This document shows, piece by piece, positions 21,450 through 29,747 of a DNA stretch of 29,747 bases. The stretch covers positions 1-29,747 of the forward strand of contig JANPJV010000016.1 of the NCBI GenBank assembly GCA_031425695.1, read 5' to 3'. A program made the position numbers and the translations under genes. Source of the stretch: JANPJV01 sp031425695 (GTDB taxonomy: Bacteria > Pseudomonadota > Gammaproteobacteria > Xanthomonadales > SZUA-5). Under the pieces are notes generated by a model, which ran no database searches, had not been told where the DNA came from, and saw only the letters and a list, made by a program, of their open reading frames with translations. Positions within the stretch are counted from its first letter, which is position 1; each line of letters starts with the position of its first letter.

Positions 21450-24191
21450 ATGAACCCCTTCAATTGGTTTTCCCGTCCCGCCTGGCAGGCACGTGACGCA
21501 GCGCGACGCAGTGCCGCCGTAGCCACGGGCCGCGACGAAATGCTGGTCGCCGCATTGCCATTGATCCTGCGCCAGGACCCGGACGCCAGCGTGCGCCGTG
21601 CCGCGCTCGAACGCATCGACGACTTGACCCTGGTCGCCGATCGCATGAGCAACGACGCCGATCCGAGCCTGCGCGAACGCGCCCGTGCGCGCTTTTCCGA
21701 TCTGCTGGTCGGCAAGGCACCACTCGCCGAGCGCACCCGCGCGCTCAAGTTGATCGATGACCAGACCCAGCTCGAGGCGGTGGCAAAGCGCGCACCCGAA
21801 GTGGGGATGCGGCGTGCTGCGCTCGAACGCTGCACGCGCGCCGGCTTCCTGGCTGAGCGGTGTCTCGACGAGGCGGATGCGGATCTCAAGCAATGGCTGC
21901 TCACCCGCATCGATGCGAAGCCTACCCTGGAGCGCATTGCGGAAAAGGCACGCACGAAGGACAAGCGCCTCTACAAGGCGGTGCGTGAACGCCTTGATGG
22001 CGAGCGCTTGGCGGCCGGCGAAGGCTCGGCATTGGCAACGCGCGCGGAAGCATTGTGTGCGGCAATCGAAGCGCAGCTGCGCCAGCCGAAGGCGGACGCG
22101 CTGGCACTCGTCGCGACGATCGAAAGCGAATGGGCGAGCTTGCGGCCGCGGATCGATGAGCGCTTCGATCGCCGGTTTGCGGGCGCCATCGAAACCTTGA
22201 AGGCAGCCCTTGGCGCCATCTCGCGCATTGGCGAGCCGGAGCCAGAGCCGGCAGCCGTCGAGCCCGAGGCCGACGCGGCATCGCTGGACAACACGCCCGC
22301 GTCCGCCGTGGCAGTTCCGGCCATGGCTGCGGCCGAACCCGCAGCGCCACGCACTGAAGCTGATGAGACGCTCGTCGCATTGCTCGACGAGGCGGAGATC
22401 CTCGACCCTCGCGCACCGCGGCATGTGCGCGACGACCTGGAGCGGCGCTGGCGCCTGCATTGGACTGCCGAGCGCGCTCGCCCCGATGCCGACTTGCCCT
22501 TGCAACAGGGGTTTACTGCGCGCCTGGAGTCCTTGCGCGGGGCGGACGCGGAAATTGCCGCGAGCAACGAGCGCCAGCGCGCGGTCGGCGAAGCCGCGTT
22601 GACCGAGCTTGCCAATGCTGTCGAAGCGGGGCAGCTCATGGCCGCCCGATCCGCCCGTGCCCGTGCCCGTACCGCGCTCGAAGCGATGAGCGGCGACGCC
22701 GGCCGTTCGGTACGCAAACAATTGACCGAACTGGAGCCGCGTCTGGACAAGCTCGCCCAATGGCAGCGCTGGTCCGACAACAAGGTTCGCCTGCGCCTTT
22801 GCGAGGAGGTCGAAGGACTGGCCGGCAAAGGGCTGCATCCGGATGCGCTGGCCTCGCGCATTGCCGAGCTCAAGCAGGCTTGGCAGAAACTCGATGACAG
22901 TGAGCAGGATCCGGGTGCGACGAGCCCCGATGTTCGCGGAAAAGGCGATTCTGTTCGCGGCAACAGCGACTCGGGTCTCGGCCGGCGCTTCCGCTACCTC
23001 TGTCACCAGACGCTGGAACCAGCCAAGCCCTTTTTCGAGAAGCGTCGCGAGATCCGTGGCAAGCGATCCGAAGAGCTCAATGAATTCCTCGAGCGCGCGC
23101 GCACCGAGATGGTTGCCGAAGGTGCCACCACGGCCGCACTGATCGCGCTCAAGCGTGAAAGTGCCGAGCGCCTGCGCCGTGTCGACGAAGTCGATCCGAA
23201 ATTGCGCGGCGAGAGCGGGCGCCAGATCAAGCAGCTGATCGATGCGCTCAACCAGGCGGTCGATGCGCGCTTTGCGACGATTTCCGACGACAAGCAGAAA
23301 TTGATCGCGCAGCTGCGCCGGCAGATCACCCACGCCGAGCTCGACGCCGCCTTGGAGCTCGCCAAGAACGCGCAGCGGCGCTGGCAGGCGCTGCCAAAGG
23401 GGACCGCGAAATCCGACCAGGCGCTGTGGCAGGAATTCCGTGCCGTGATCGATCCGTTGTTCGCGCAGAAGCACGCCGCCGGCAATGCCGAGGTCGCCGA
23501 GCGCGATGCCGAACGCCTAGCCTCGCAGGCCCTGGTCGATGAAGTCACCGCGCTCGGCGACAATGAAACCCTGGACGCCGCGCAGGTCGAAGCCGAGCTC
23601 GTGCGTTGCGAGTCGAGCTGGGGCGCCGATCCCAAGCGTCCACGTGAATTCGAACGCAGCTTCGACGCTGCGGTGACCAAGGTCCGGCAGATTGCCGCAC
23701 GCCGGCGCGAGGCGCAGAACCATGCGCGCAACAACCGCGTGCGTGAGATTGCGCAGCAATTGGACGTGCTCGAGGGTCGCTGGCTGGCTGGAGAAGACAC
23801 GCTCGGCGAGCTCGATGCCAGCAATCTCGACGGTATCGAAGCGCAGGCCCAGAGCGCGCTCAAGGAGCGCGTTGCACGTCTGCGTGGAGCCTTCGCGGCG
23901 CCGCAGGACGAAGTCCAGCTCGCCTCGCAGGCGCACGCTGCCCGGCGCCTGCTGCTCGAGTACGAATTCCTGGCCGGGGTGGACTCACCGCCCAGCGAAC
24001 GCCAGGCACGCTTGAACCTGCAGGTGGAAAAACTCTCGGCACGCATGTCGAGCGGCCAGTCCCGGACCTCGAGCGAGGAACGCGCCGCCCTCGACCTGCG
24101 CTGGTGGGCCACCGGCCCGCTCAACGCCGCCGACCGCGAAGCCTTGAACGCCCGTCGCGAGCGCGCGCTGGCCAGTCTCGACACGCGCTGA
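21450..24191 (+). CDS. Large DUF349 coiled-coil protein
   Basis: This 913-residue, highly charged, almost entirely helical protein is rich in Ala, Arg, Glu and Leu. The first 200 residues carry short helical repeats with a HEAT-like rhythm (DPDASVRRAALERI, DADPSLRERARARF). A Pro/Ala/Glu-rich linker lies near 255-310. The second half has the DUF349 pattern of charged helices with an aromatic anchor, as in DQALWQEFRAVIDPLFAQKH and RRFRYLCHQTLEPAKPFFEK. There is no signal peptide, so it is cytoplasmic. The family function is not established. The start at 21450 (MNPFNWFSRPAWQ) has only a weak Shine-Dalgarno. An alternative ATG at 21303 would overlap the traB stop as ATGA but would translate the leader hairpins. 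It converges on lptB. Confidence 0.8.
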   Translation: MNPFNWFSRPAWQARDAARRSAAVATGRDEMLVAALPLILRQDPDASVRRAALERIDDLTLVADRMSNDADPSLRERARARFSDLLVGKAPLAERTRALKLIDDQTQLEAVAKRAPEVGMRRAALERCTRAGFLAERCLDEADADLKQWLLTRIDAKPTLERIAEKARTKDKRLYKAVRERLDGERLAAGEGSALATRAEALCAAIEAQLRQPKADALALVATIESEWASLRPRIDERFDRRFAGAIETLKAALGAISRIGEPEPEPAAVEPEADAASLDNTPASAVAVPAMAAAEPAAPRTEADETLVALLDEAEILDPRAPRHVRDDLERRWRLHWTAERARPDADLPLQQGFTARLESLRGADAEIAASNERQRAVGEAALTELANAVEAGQLMAARSARARARTALEAMSGDAGRSVRKQLTELEPRLDKLAQWQRWSDNKVRLRLCEEVEGLAGKGLHPDALASRIAELKQAWQKLDDSEQDPGATSPDVRGKGDSVRGNSDSGLGRRFRYLCHQTLEPAKPFFEKRREIRGKRSEELNEFLERARTEMVAEGATTAALIALKRESAERLRRVDEVDPKLRGESGRQIKQLIDALNQAVDARFATISDDKQKLIAQLRRQITHAELDAALELAKNAQRRWQALPKGTAKSDQALWQEFRAVIDPLFAQKHAAGNAEVAERDAERLASQALVDEVTALGDNETLDAAQVEAELVRCESSWGADPKRPREFERSFDAAVTKVRQIAARRREAQNHARNNRVREIAQQLDVLEGRWLAGEDTLGELDASNLDGIEAQAQSALKERVARLRGAFAAPQDEVQLASQAHAARRLLLEYEFLAGVDSPPSERQARLNLQVEKLSARMSSGQSRTSSEERAALDLRWWATGPLNAADREALNARRERALASLDTR

Positions 24192-24216
24192 TCGCGGACA
24201 GAGGAAGAGCATCTCA

Positions 24217-24296
24217 TCCACAGATTTCGCAGATTTCCGCAGATTAAAAAGCAATCAATTCGCTTTAAATCTGCGTAAATCGGCGAAATCTGTGGA
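24217..24296. repeat. CAGATT palindromic repeat, copy 3
   Basis: The arms are 24217-24252 and 24262-24296, with outer ends TCCACAGATTTCGCAGATTT and its near-inverse, and CAGATT words at 9- and 10-bp steps. It lies between the convergent DUF349 and lptB genes. Confidence 0.92.
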
Positions 24297-24317
24297 AAAA
24301 GTGCTCTTGCTTTCCGC

Positions 24318-25037
24318 TTACAACTTGAACTTGTCGCCGAGGTAAACCTCGCGCACCTTGGGGTGGTTGAGGATCTGGGTGGGGGTGCCTTCGGCGAGGA
24401 CCTGGCCGGCGTTGAGGACGTAGGCGCGGTCGCAGATGCCCAAAGTCTCGCGGACGTTGTGGTCGGTGATGAGCACACCGATGCCGCGCGCGCGCAGGTG
24501 TTCGATGGCGGACTGGATTTCGCCGACGGAGATCGGGTCGACGCCCGCGAAGGGCTCGTCGAGCATGATGAAGCGCGGCTTGGCGGCAAGCGCCCGGGCG
24601 ATCTCCACGCGTCGGCGTTCGCCGCCGGACAGGCTCTGGCCGAGCTGGCCGCGCAGGTGGGTGATCTGCAGCTCTTCCAGCAGTGCCTCGAGCACCACGG
24701 TGCGCCCGCGCTTGGTCAAGTCCTTGCGCAGCTCGAGCACGGCGAGCAGGTTGTCTTCGACCGTCAGGCGCCGGAATACCGAGGGCTCCTGCGGGAGATA
24801 GCCGATCCCGAGCCGGGCGCGATCGGCCATCGACAGCGCGGTGATATCGCGCCCGTCGAGCTCGATACGACCCTTATCGGCCGCAATCAGGCCGACGATC
24901 ATGTAGAAGCACGTGGTCTTGCCGGCACCGTTGGGGCCGAGCAGGCCGACCACTTCGCCGATGCTCAAGTGGCAGGAAACCCCGCGCACCACATCACGAC
25001 CGCGATAACGTTTGCTAAGAGCTTCTACAACCAGCAT
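24318..25037 (-). CDS. lptB: LPS export ABC transporter ATP-binding protein LptB
   Basis: This 239-residue ATPase of the LptB2FG complex pulls lipopolysaccharide from the inner membrane and drives it along the Lpt bridge. Its motifs are Walker A GPNGAGKTT (34-42), Q-loop LPQEPSVF (81-88), signature LSGGERRR (136-143), Walker B FIMLDE (156-161) and switch His193 in TDHN. The length is standard. The order kdsD-kdsC-lptC-lptA-lptB is the usual gammaproteobacterial one, but 195 bp holding a palindromic repeat separate it from lptA, and rpoN, which commonly follows lptB, is absent; a convergent DUF349 gene is there instead. No strong Shine-Dalgarno sequence precedes the ATG. Confidence 0.96.
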   Translation of the reverse strand: MLVVEALSKRYRGRDVVRGVSCHLSIGEVVGLLGPNGAGKTTCFYMIVGLIAADKGRIELDGRDITALSMADRARLGIGYLPQEPSVFRRLTVEDNLLAVLELRKDLTKRGRTVVLEALLEELQITHLRGQLGQSLSGGERRRVEIARALAAKPRFIMLDEPFAGVDPISVGEIQSAIEHLRARGIGVLITDHNVRETLGICDRAYVLNAGQVLAEGTPTQILNHPKVREVYLGDKFKL

Positions 25038-25071
25038 GAGTCAGGGCTTTACTTTAGAATGGGAAAGCTTA

Positions 25072-25213
25072 CGTAGGTCACGTTGCGCCCGCGAGTATTC
25101 GCGTTTCGCGTCTGCATCGAATCGGGCGCTACGTGACAATGGACGAACCGTCACGTAGCGCCCGATCAATAGATCGCGTCTACAGAAATTGTTCGGGCGC
25201 AACGTGACCTACG
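25072..25213. repeat. GTCACGTTGCGCCC nested palindrome, intact copy
   Basis: The outer arms CGTAGGTCACGTTGCGCCCG (25072-25091) and their exact inverse (25194-25213) enclose inner arms ATCGGGCGCTACGTGAC (25121-25137) and their exact inverse (25150-25166). The outer and inner arms share GTCACGT-GCGCCCG, so the element is four alternating copies of one word, like paired REP units. It lies inside the lpt operon between lptA and lptB. A decayed copy is at 17272-17426. Confidence 0.92.
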
Positions 25214-25232
25214 GGTTGCACCCTGCGCACGG

Positions 25233-25772
25233 TCATTGCCCGGCCGGCTTGTCCACCGCCGGAGTGGCCGGCGGAGTCGCCGCCGGTGCCTTCGGCGGGA
25301 TGATCAGCTGCACACCACCTCCGGTCGCGCCGGCTTCCATTTCGCCGGTCCTGACTGAATAGACGACGCGCTCGGAGCGCAAGGTGCCCTGTGGGCGCTC
25401 CAGCACCGCGCCGCCGCGCAGCTCGACCTTCTCTTCGCCGACCTTGTAGTCGATGGTGCTCGCCTGCGCCTTGAGCAGGCCGCCCTGGTCCATGGCTTGA
25501 ACCAATGTGGCCGGCGAGCCGGTCAGCAGTGCGCGCGAGACCGCGCCGTCGGCCTGGGTGAATTCGCCGCGATTCGCCCGGATGTCCAGGCTGCCCTGCT
25601 GGATGCGCACGTTGCCCTGGAACAGCGAGGTGCCCTCCTTGATGCTGCCGCCAAAGGAATCGGCATTGATCTTGACCTCCTGCTGGCGGTCATTTTCGAG
25701 TGCCTGCGCGGGAGCCCAAGCGAACACGGCGGCAACCAGCAACAGCGCTTCAGGAACGACGCTTCGGGACAT
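25233..25772 (-). CDS. lptA: LPS transport periplasmic protein LptA
   Basis: This 179-residue periplasmic protein forms the beta-jellyroll bridge that carries lipopolysaccharide between membranes. The signal peptide ends near AQA-LE. The mature part has the OstA/LptA repeat pattern: INADSFGGSIKEGTSLFQGNVRIQQGSLDIRANRGEF, with the same rhythm later in IDYKVGEEKVELRGGAVLERPQGTLRSERVVYSV. The C-terminus is a Pro/Ala-rich tail (KAPAATPPATPAVDKP) beyond the fold. Its ATG overlaps the end of lptC by 23 bp, and GGAAGG lies upstream inside lptC, so the two are coupled. A palindromic repeat follows before lptB. Confidence 0.92.
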   Translation of the reverse strand: MSRSVVPEALLLVAAVFAWAPAQALENDRQQEVKINADSFGGSIKEGTSLFQGNVRIQQGSLDIRANRGEFTQADGAVSRALLTGSPATLVQAMDQGGLLKAQASTIDYKVGEEKVELRGGAVLERPQGTLRSERVVYSVRTGEMEAGATGGGVQLIIPPKAPAATPPATPAVDKPAGQ

Positions 25773-26319
25773 AAGTACCTTCCACAGATTTGAGGGCGAA
25801 ACGATCGTTTTTCAGGTCCACGCGCAGGCCGACGCCATTCACCCGTCGACCAGCACTGCGAATCTCCGCCGCTTCGTCGCTGAGCGCAAGTCGCTCGTCC
25901 ATGCGAAATTCCAGGCGCTCGGTGGTGACCGCGATCGGATCGCGGCCGGGCTGGGTGCCGTCGAGCTGCACCTTGTCCTCCAGCCACAGGCGATTCTGGC
26001 TGACGTCCAGACGCCCGACGCGCGAGTTGCCTTTCCAGCGCGCACCGGCGTTGCTGACGACATCGAACAGCGGGGTCGCGATCAGGTACTCGTCACTTCG
26101 CCGCGGGCTGGTGATGCGCGGGCTGATCAGCACCAGGTTGGGTTTGCCATTGACGTCGTAGACGCGCAGCTCGACCTGGCGAATCTCGTTGTCCTGGCGG
26201 GCCTTCGCATAGACGCGGCCGTCGTCCTCCGGCGGCGCGAAATAACGCACCAGTCCGTAGGTGACCGCCGTCGACAGGATCAGAAAGGCACCCCATGCAC
26301 GGGTACGTTCGGGGGTCAT
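25750..26319 (-). CDS. lptC: LPS export membrane protein LptC
   Basis: This 189-residue bitopic protein receives lipopolysaccharide from LptB2FG and hands it to LptA. A single N-terminal membrane anchor spans about residues 8-26 (WGAFLILSTAVTYGLVRYF), followed by a periplasmic beta-rich domain (ELRVYDVNGKPNLVLISPRI, WLEDKVQL, AEIRSAGRRVNGVGLRVDLKNDRFAL). The length and position between kdsC and lptA are as expected. The start overlaps the end of kdsC by 4 bp. Sequence conservation in LptC is low in general, so the call leans on domain pattern and context. Confidence 0.9.
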   Translation of the reverse strand: MTPERTRAWGAFLILSTAVTYGLVRYFAPPEDDGRVYAKARQDNEIRQVELRVYDVNGKPNLVLISPRITSPRRSDEYLIATPLFDVVSNAGARWKGNSRVGRLDVSQNRLWLEDKVQLDGTQPGRDPIAVTTERLEFRMDERLALSDEAAEIRSAGRRVNGVGLRVDLKNDRFALKSVEGTYVPKRRS

Positions 26320-26849
26320 TGAGCAGCTTCCAGATAGGACGCGGTGACTCGCTCGAGGCTTCCCTGAGCCTGCAACAGGAATTCGACGAACTCACGCACG
26401 GCGCCGGTGCCGGCGGGTCGCGTGGCGCACCAGTGGCAGCGCTCGCGCACAGTCGGAAAGGCCTGGCTCACGGTGGCGGCGAGGCCGACGCGGCTGAGGA
26501 TGGCAAGGTCGGGGAGGTCATCGCCCATGAAGGCGCACTGGCTGTATTCGAGCTCGAGCTCGCGCTGGAGTTTTTCGAAAGCCGGACGCTTGGCCGCCGT
26601 ACCGAGCAAAGTGCGGCGCACGCCGAGCTCCGCCAGGCGTCGCGCTGCGGCAACACTGGTGCGCGCCGAAATCACGCAGACCTCGATGCCGGCGGCGGCG
26701 AGCAGTTGCAGGCCCATGCCATCGTGAACATGAAAAGCCTTGGTTTCGGCGTCATTGGCCGAGTAATAGAGACGCCCGTCAGTGAGCACGCCGTCGACAT
26801 CGAAGCCGACCAGTCGCACCTGGCGCGCCCGCTCCAGCAGGTCCTGCAC
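26316..26849 (-). CDS. kdsC: 3-deoxy-D-manno-octulosonate 8-phosphate phosphatase
   Basis: This 177-residue HAD-superfamily enzyme (no cap domain) removes phosphate from Kdo-8-phosphate to give Kdo for the lipopolysaccharide core. Motif I is FDVDGVLTDG with Asp17 and Asp19, motif II lies near VISART (59-64), the motif III lysine is in TAAKRPAFEK, and motif IV is MGDDLPDL (108-115). The start is a GTG sharing its first base with the TAG stop of kdsD, so translation is likely re-initiated from the upstream gene. The stop overlaps lptC. It is ordinary in every respect. Confidence 0.93.
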   Translation of the reverse strand: MQDLLERARQVRLVGFDVDGVLTDGRLYYSANDAETKAFHVHDGMGLQLLAAAGIEVCVISARTSVAAARRLAELGVRRTLLGTAAKRPAFEKLQRELELEYSQCAFMGDDLPDLAILSRVGLAATVSQAFPTVRERCHWCATRPAGTGAVREFVEFLLQAQGSLERVTASYLEAAQ

Positions 26850-27898
26850 TAGATCACCCGGGCCAGCAGCAAATCATGGAAATTGAGCGCGCCGACCAGT
26901 AGGCCATTGCCATCAACGACCAGCAAGGCATTGATCTTGTGCGCTTCCATCATGCGCGCGGCTTCGATCGCCAGGCAATCAGCATTGATCGTGCGCGGGT
27001 TCACAGTCATGAGGCCGGCCACGGCGGTGGTGCGCATATCGACCGTGGCATCGTCGAGCGCACGCCGCAGGTCGCCGTCTGTGAACACGCCGCGCAGCCG
27101 ATTGTCGTCGGTCGCGATAGCCGTCATGCCGAGATTCTTGCGGGTCATCTCCATCATCGCGGTCGTCAGGCTGGCGTCTGGCCCGACCCGCGGAATTTCC
27201 GCTCCGGTGTGCATGACATCGCTGATGTGGACCAACAGGCGGCGGCCGAGGCGGCCGGCTGGATGCGAAGCGGCGAAATCGTCGGCGGTGAAGCCACGCG
27301 CCTCCAGTAGCGCGATTGCCAGCGCATCCCCCATTACCAGAGCGGCGGTGGTGCTGGCGGTCGGCGCCAGCCCGAGCGGGCAAGCTTCCTCGCTCACTTC
27401 GACATCGAGGTGGACATCGGCGAACTTCGACAACGTGGAACCGGCATTGCCGCTCATTGCAATCAGCGGTACAGCCTTGCGCTTGAGTACCGGGAGGATC
27501 GTCAGCAGCTCGTCGGTCTCACCGGAATTGGACAGGGCCAGAACCAGGTCCTTTGGCGTGATCATGCCGAGATCGCCATGGCTGGCCTCGGTCGGATGCA
27601 CGAAGAACGCTGGCGTTCCGGTGCTGGCCAGGGTCGCGGCAATCTTGTGCGCGATGTGGCCCGATTTGCCCACGCCGGTTACGACGACACGACCTTCGCA
27701 ACTCAGCATCAACGCGCAGGCCTGCGAAAAAGCGCCATCCAGGCGCGGACCCAGCGCGGCAATCGCCGCGGCTTCGATCTCGACCACCCGACGCCCGCTG
27801 GCAACCACGCGCGCGGCCTGGGATTTGGGATCAATCGGATTCTTAGGGACGGCGACGGTCGGCGAATCATTCACCGGCCGGCTCAGCAAAGCGTTCAT
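26849..27898 (-). CDS. kdsD: Arabinose-5-phosphate isomerase
   Basis: This 349-residue enzyme interconverts ribulose-5-phosphate and arabinose-5-phosphate, the first committed precursor of Kdo. A SIS sugar-isomerase domain fills about residues 60-200 (VVVTGVGKSGHIAHKIAATL, FVHPTEASHGDLGMI, ALSNSGETDELL), followed by two CBS domains (about 225-345: HISDVMHTG, GVFTDGDLRRAL, GLMTVNPRTI, ALLVVDGNGLLVGALNFHDLL). This matches KdsD/KpsF. It is the first gene of the operon and diverges from ibaG-murA; the promoter should lie in 27899-28090. The N-terminal 20 residues are not conserved in the family, so a slightly later start cannot be excluded. Confidence 0.95.
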   Translation of the reverse strand: MNALLSRPVNDSPTVAVPKNPIDPKSQAARVVASGRRVVEIEAAAIAALGPRLDGAFSQACALMLSCEGRVVVTGVGKSGHIAHKIAATLASTGTPAFFVHPTEASHGDLGMITPKDLVLALSNSGETDELLTILPVLKRKAVPLIAMSGNAGSTLSKFADVHLDVEVSEEACPLGLAPTASTTAALVMGDALAIALLEARGFTADDFAASHPAGRLGRRLLVHISDVMHTGAEIPRVGPDASLTTAMMEMTRKNLGMTAIATDDNRLRGVFTDGDLRRALDDATVDMRTTAVAGLMTVNPRTINADCLAIEAARMMEAHKINALLVVDGNGLLVGALNFHDLLLARVI

Positions 27899-28006
27899 GC
27901 GGCTCCAGACAAGTCTTGCCAGACTGAAAATACAGTTCTAACTCAGGGTGGCATCCGATAGCATCGGCGGCCGCATGCGACCCGAGGTCGCACCTGACGA
28001 TTCGAT

Positions 28007-28036
28007 GGCGATCTACGAGGCTTCAGCCTCATCGCC
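28007..28036. other. Hairpin in the kdsD/ibaG divergent spacer
   Basis: GGCGAT and GAGGC pair with GCCTC and ATCGCC around TTCA, giving 11 pairs with a 4-nt bulge. It lies 55 bp before ibaG. It could be a repeat unit or a leader structure; no second copy was seen. Confidence 0.35.
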
Positions 28037-28090
28037 CAGCGAAGTCTACACCCGCCACTGCTGAACCGTGGCACCAATGGATATCGCCCC

Positions 28091-28333
28091 ATGGACGCTG
28101 CAACCGTCAAGTCGCTGATTGCGCTCGGCATGCCCGACGCCGAAGTCTCGGTCGAGGGTGCCGATGGCGTGCATTTCGAAGCGCTCGTAATCGCCCCGGA
28201 ATTTGCCGGAATGCGCCCGCTGCAACGCCATCGCCGGGTGTATGAAACACTCGGGAATCGCCTCGGTGGAGAGATCCATGCGCTGGCACTGAAAACCCTA
28301 ACGCCCGAGGAATGGGCAGCGCAGCGACCCTGA
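28091..28333 (+). CDS. ibaG: BolA-family protein IbaG
   Basis: This 80-residue BolA-like protein partners with monothiol glutaredoxins in handling iron-sulfur clusters. The pattern is complete: MDAATVKSLIALGMPDAEVSVEGADGVHFEALVIAPEF, then RHRRVYETLGNRLGGEIHALALKTLTPEEW, with the conserved His (His28) before FEALV and the RxxxV helix. Adjacency to murA is shared with E. coli (ibaG, formerly yrbA), which supports IbaG over BolA proper. The stop is 50 bp from the murA start on the same strand, so the two are probably co-transcribed. Confidence 0.93.
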   Translation: MDAATVKSLIALGMPDAEVSVEGADGVHFEALVIAPEFAGMRPLQRHRRVYETLGNRLGGEIHALALKTLTPEEWAAQRP

Positions 28334-28383
28334 CACATCCATGTGTCGCGGCTTCCGCGCGCAAGACAACTCAAGGAATCTCG

Positions 28384-29643
<1,260 letters not shown>

Positions 29644-29658
29644 TTTGTTTTGCTTTGC

Positions 29659-29732
29659 GTGGGTCCGGACCTTGTCCGGACGCTCCGCTAACGATCAGTG
29701 CGAACGGGCGTCCGGTCAAGGTCCGGACCCAC
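29659..29732. repeat. GTCCGGAC palindromic repeat, copy 2
   Basis: GTGGGTCCGGACCTTGTCCG and five further bases (29659-29683) are inverted at 29708-29732 with one mismatch, around 24 bp. It is the same family as 7858-7946. It begins 15 bp after the murA stop. Confidence 0.92.
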
Positions 29733-29747
29733 ATATCCTCGACGCCC

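Noticed and set aside
21432..23474. Minus-strand open frame of 680 codons inside the DUF349 gene
   Set aside because: It mirrors the high-GC codon pattern of the plus-strand gene. The product shows no family motif, while the plus strand encodes a coherent charged helical protein.
23003..24589. Minus-strand 528-codon frame running from DUF349 into lptB
   Set aside because: Very serine/arginine-rich translation typical of an antisense shadow; it overlaps both DUF349 and the well-defined lptB frame.
26883..27941. Plus-strand 352-codon frame opposite kdsD
   Set aside because: Serine/arginine-rich shadow of a gene with clear SIS and CBS domains.

Overview
The window is high-GC gammaproteobacterial chromosome. 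It most resembles Lysobacterales (Xanthomonadales), perhaps a Rhodanobacteraceae-like lineage. This is an inference from the gene set: the kdsD-kdsC-lptC-lptA-lptB and ibaG-murA blocks, the aguA/aguB putrescine genes, a DUF349 giant, L36 type B, and many short palindromic repeats between genes. No rRNA, tRNA, CRISPR array, prophage or transposase gene was seen.

Layout. 1-6.8 kb: secreted metallophosphoesterase, acyltransferase 3 and polysaccharide deacetylase (minus strand), diverging from a UbiA/DPPR-synthase-like prenyltransferase and a large membrane protein, which suggests surface polysaccharide chemistry. 7.1-11.7 kb: an unknown protein, a TMEM175-like channel, a POT peptide transporter and an APC amino-acid permease. 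11.8-14.5 kb: a short BLUF blue-light receptor downstream of a GTP cyclohydrolase I, then a divergent class V aminotransferase. 14.7-17.7 kb: META-type lipoprotein, small RRM protein, cold-shock protein, crotonase, and L36 type B with its own promoter and terminator. 17.8-24.2 kb: a tightly overlapping run (small exported protein, agmatine deiminase, N-carbamoylputrescine amidase, TraB-family protein), then a 913-residue DUF349 protein. 24.3-29.7 kb: the Kdo/LPS-transport operon (kdsD, kdsC, lptC, lptA, lptB) diverging from ibaG-murA.

The most unusual signal lies between genes. Two spacers, folE to BLUF (12278-12420) and traB to DUF349 (21307-21449), are each exactly 143 bp. Each starts right after a stop codon and ends at a start codon. 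They share blocks of sequence and the same architecture: a 31-nt hairpin, 34-35 nt of A/T-rich linker, a 26-nt hairpin, 1 nt, a 20-nt hairpin, 26-30 nt, then ATG. The hairpin stems differ in sequence but stay paired. This is what a structured leader RNA (or structured DNA element) would look like, and I do not recognise it as a named family.

The other spacers carry at least six families of interspersed palindromic repeats. Most are present twice or more here, and one sits inside the lpt operon between lptA and lptB. All calls come from reading the sequence; no homology search or folding program was run.
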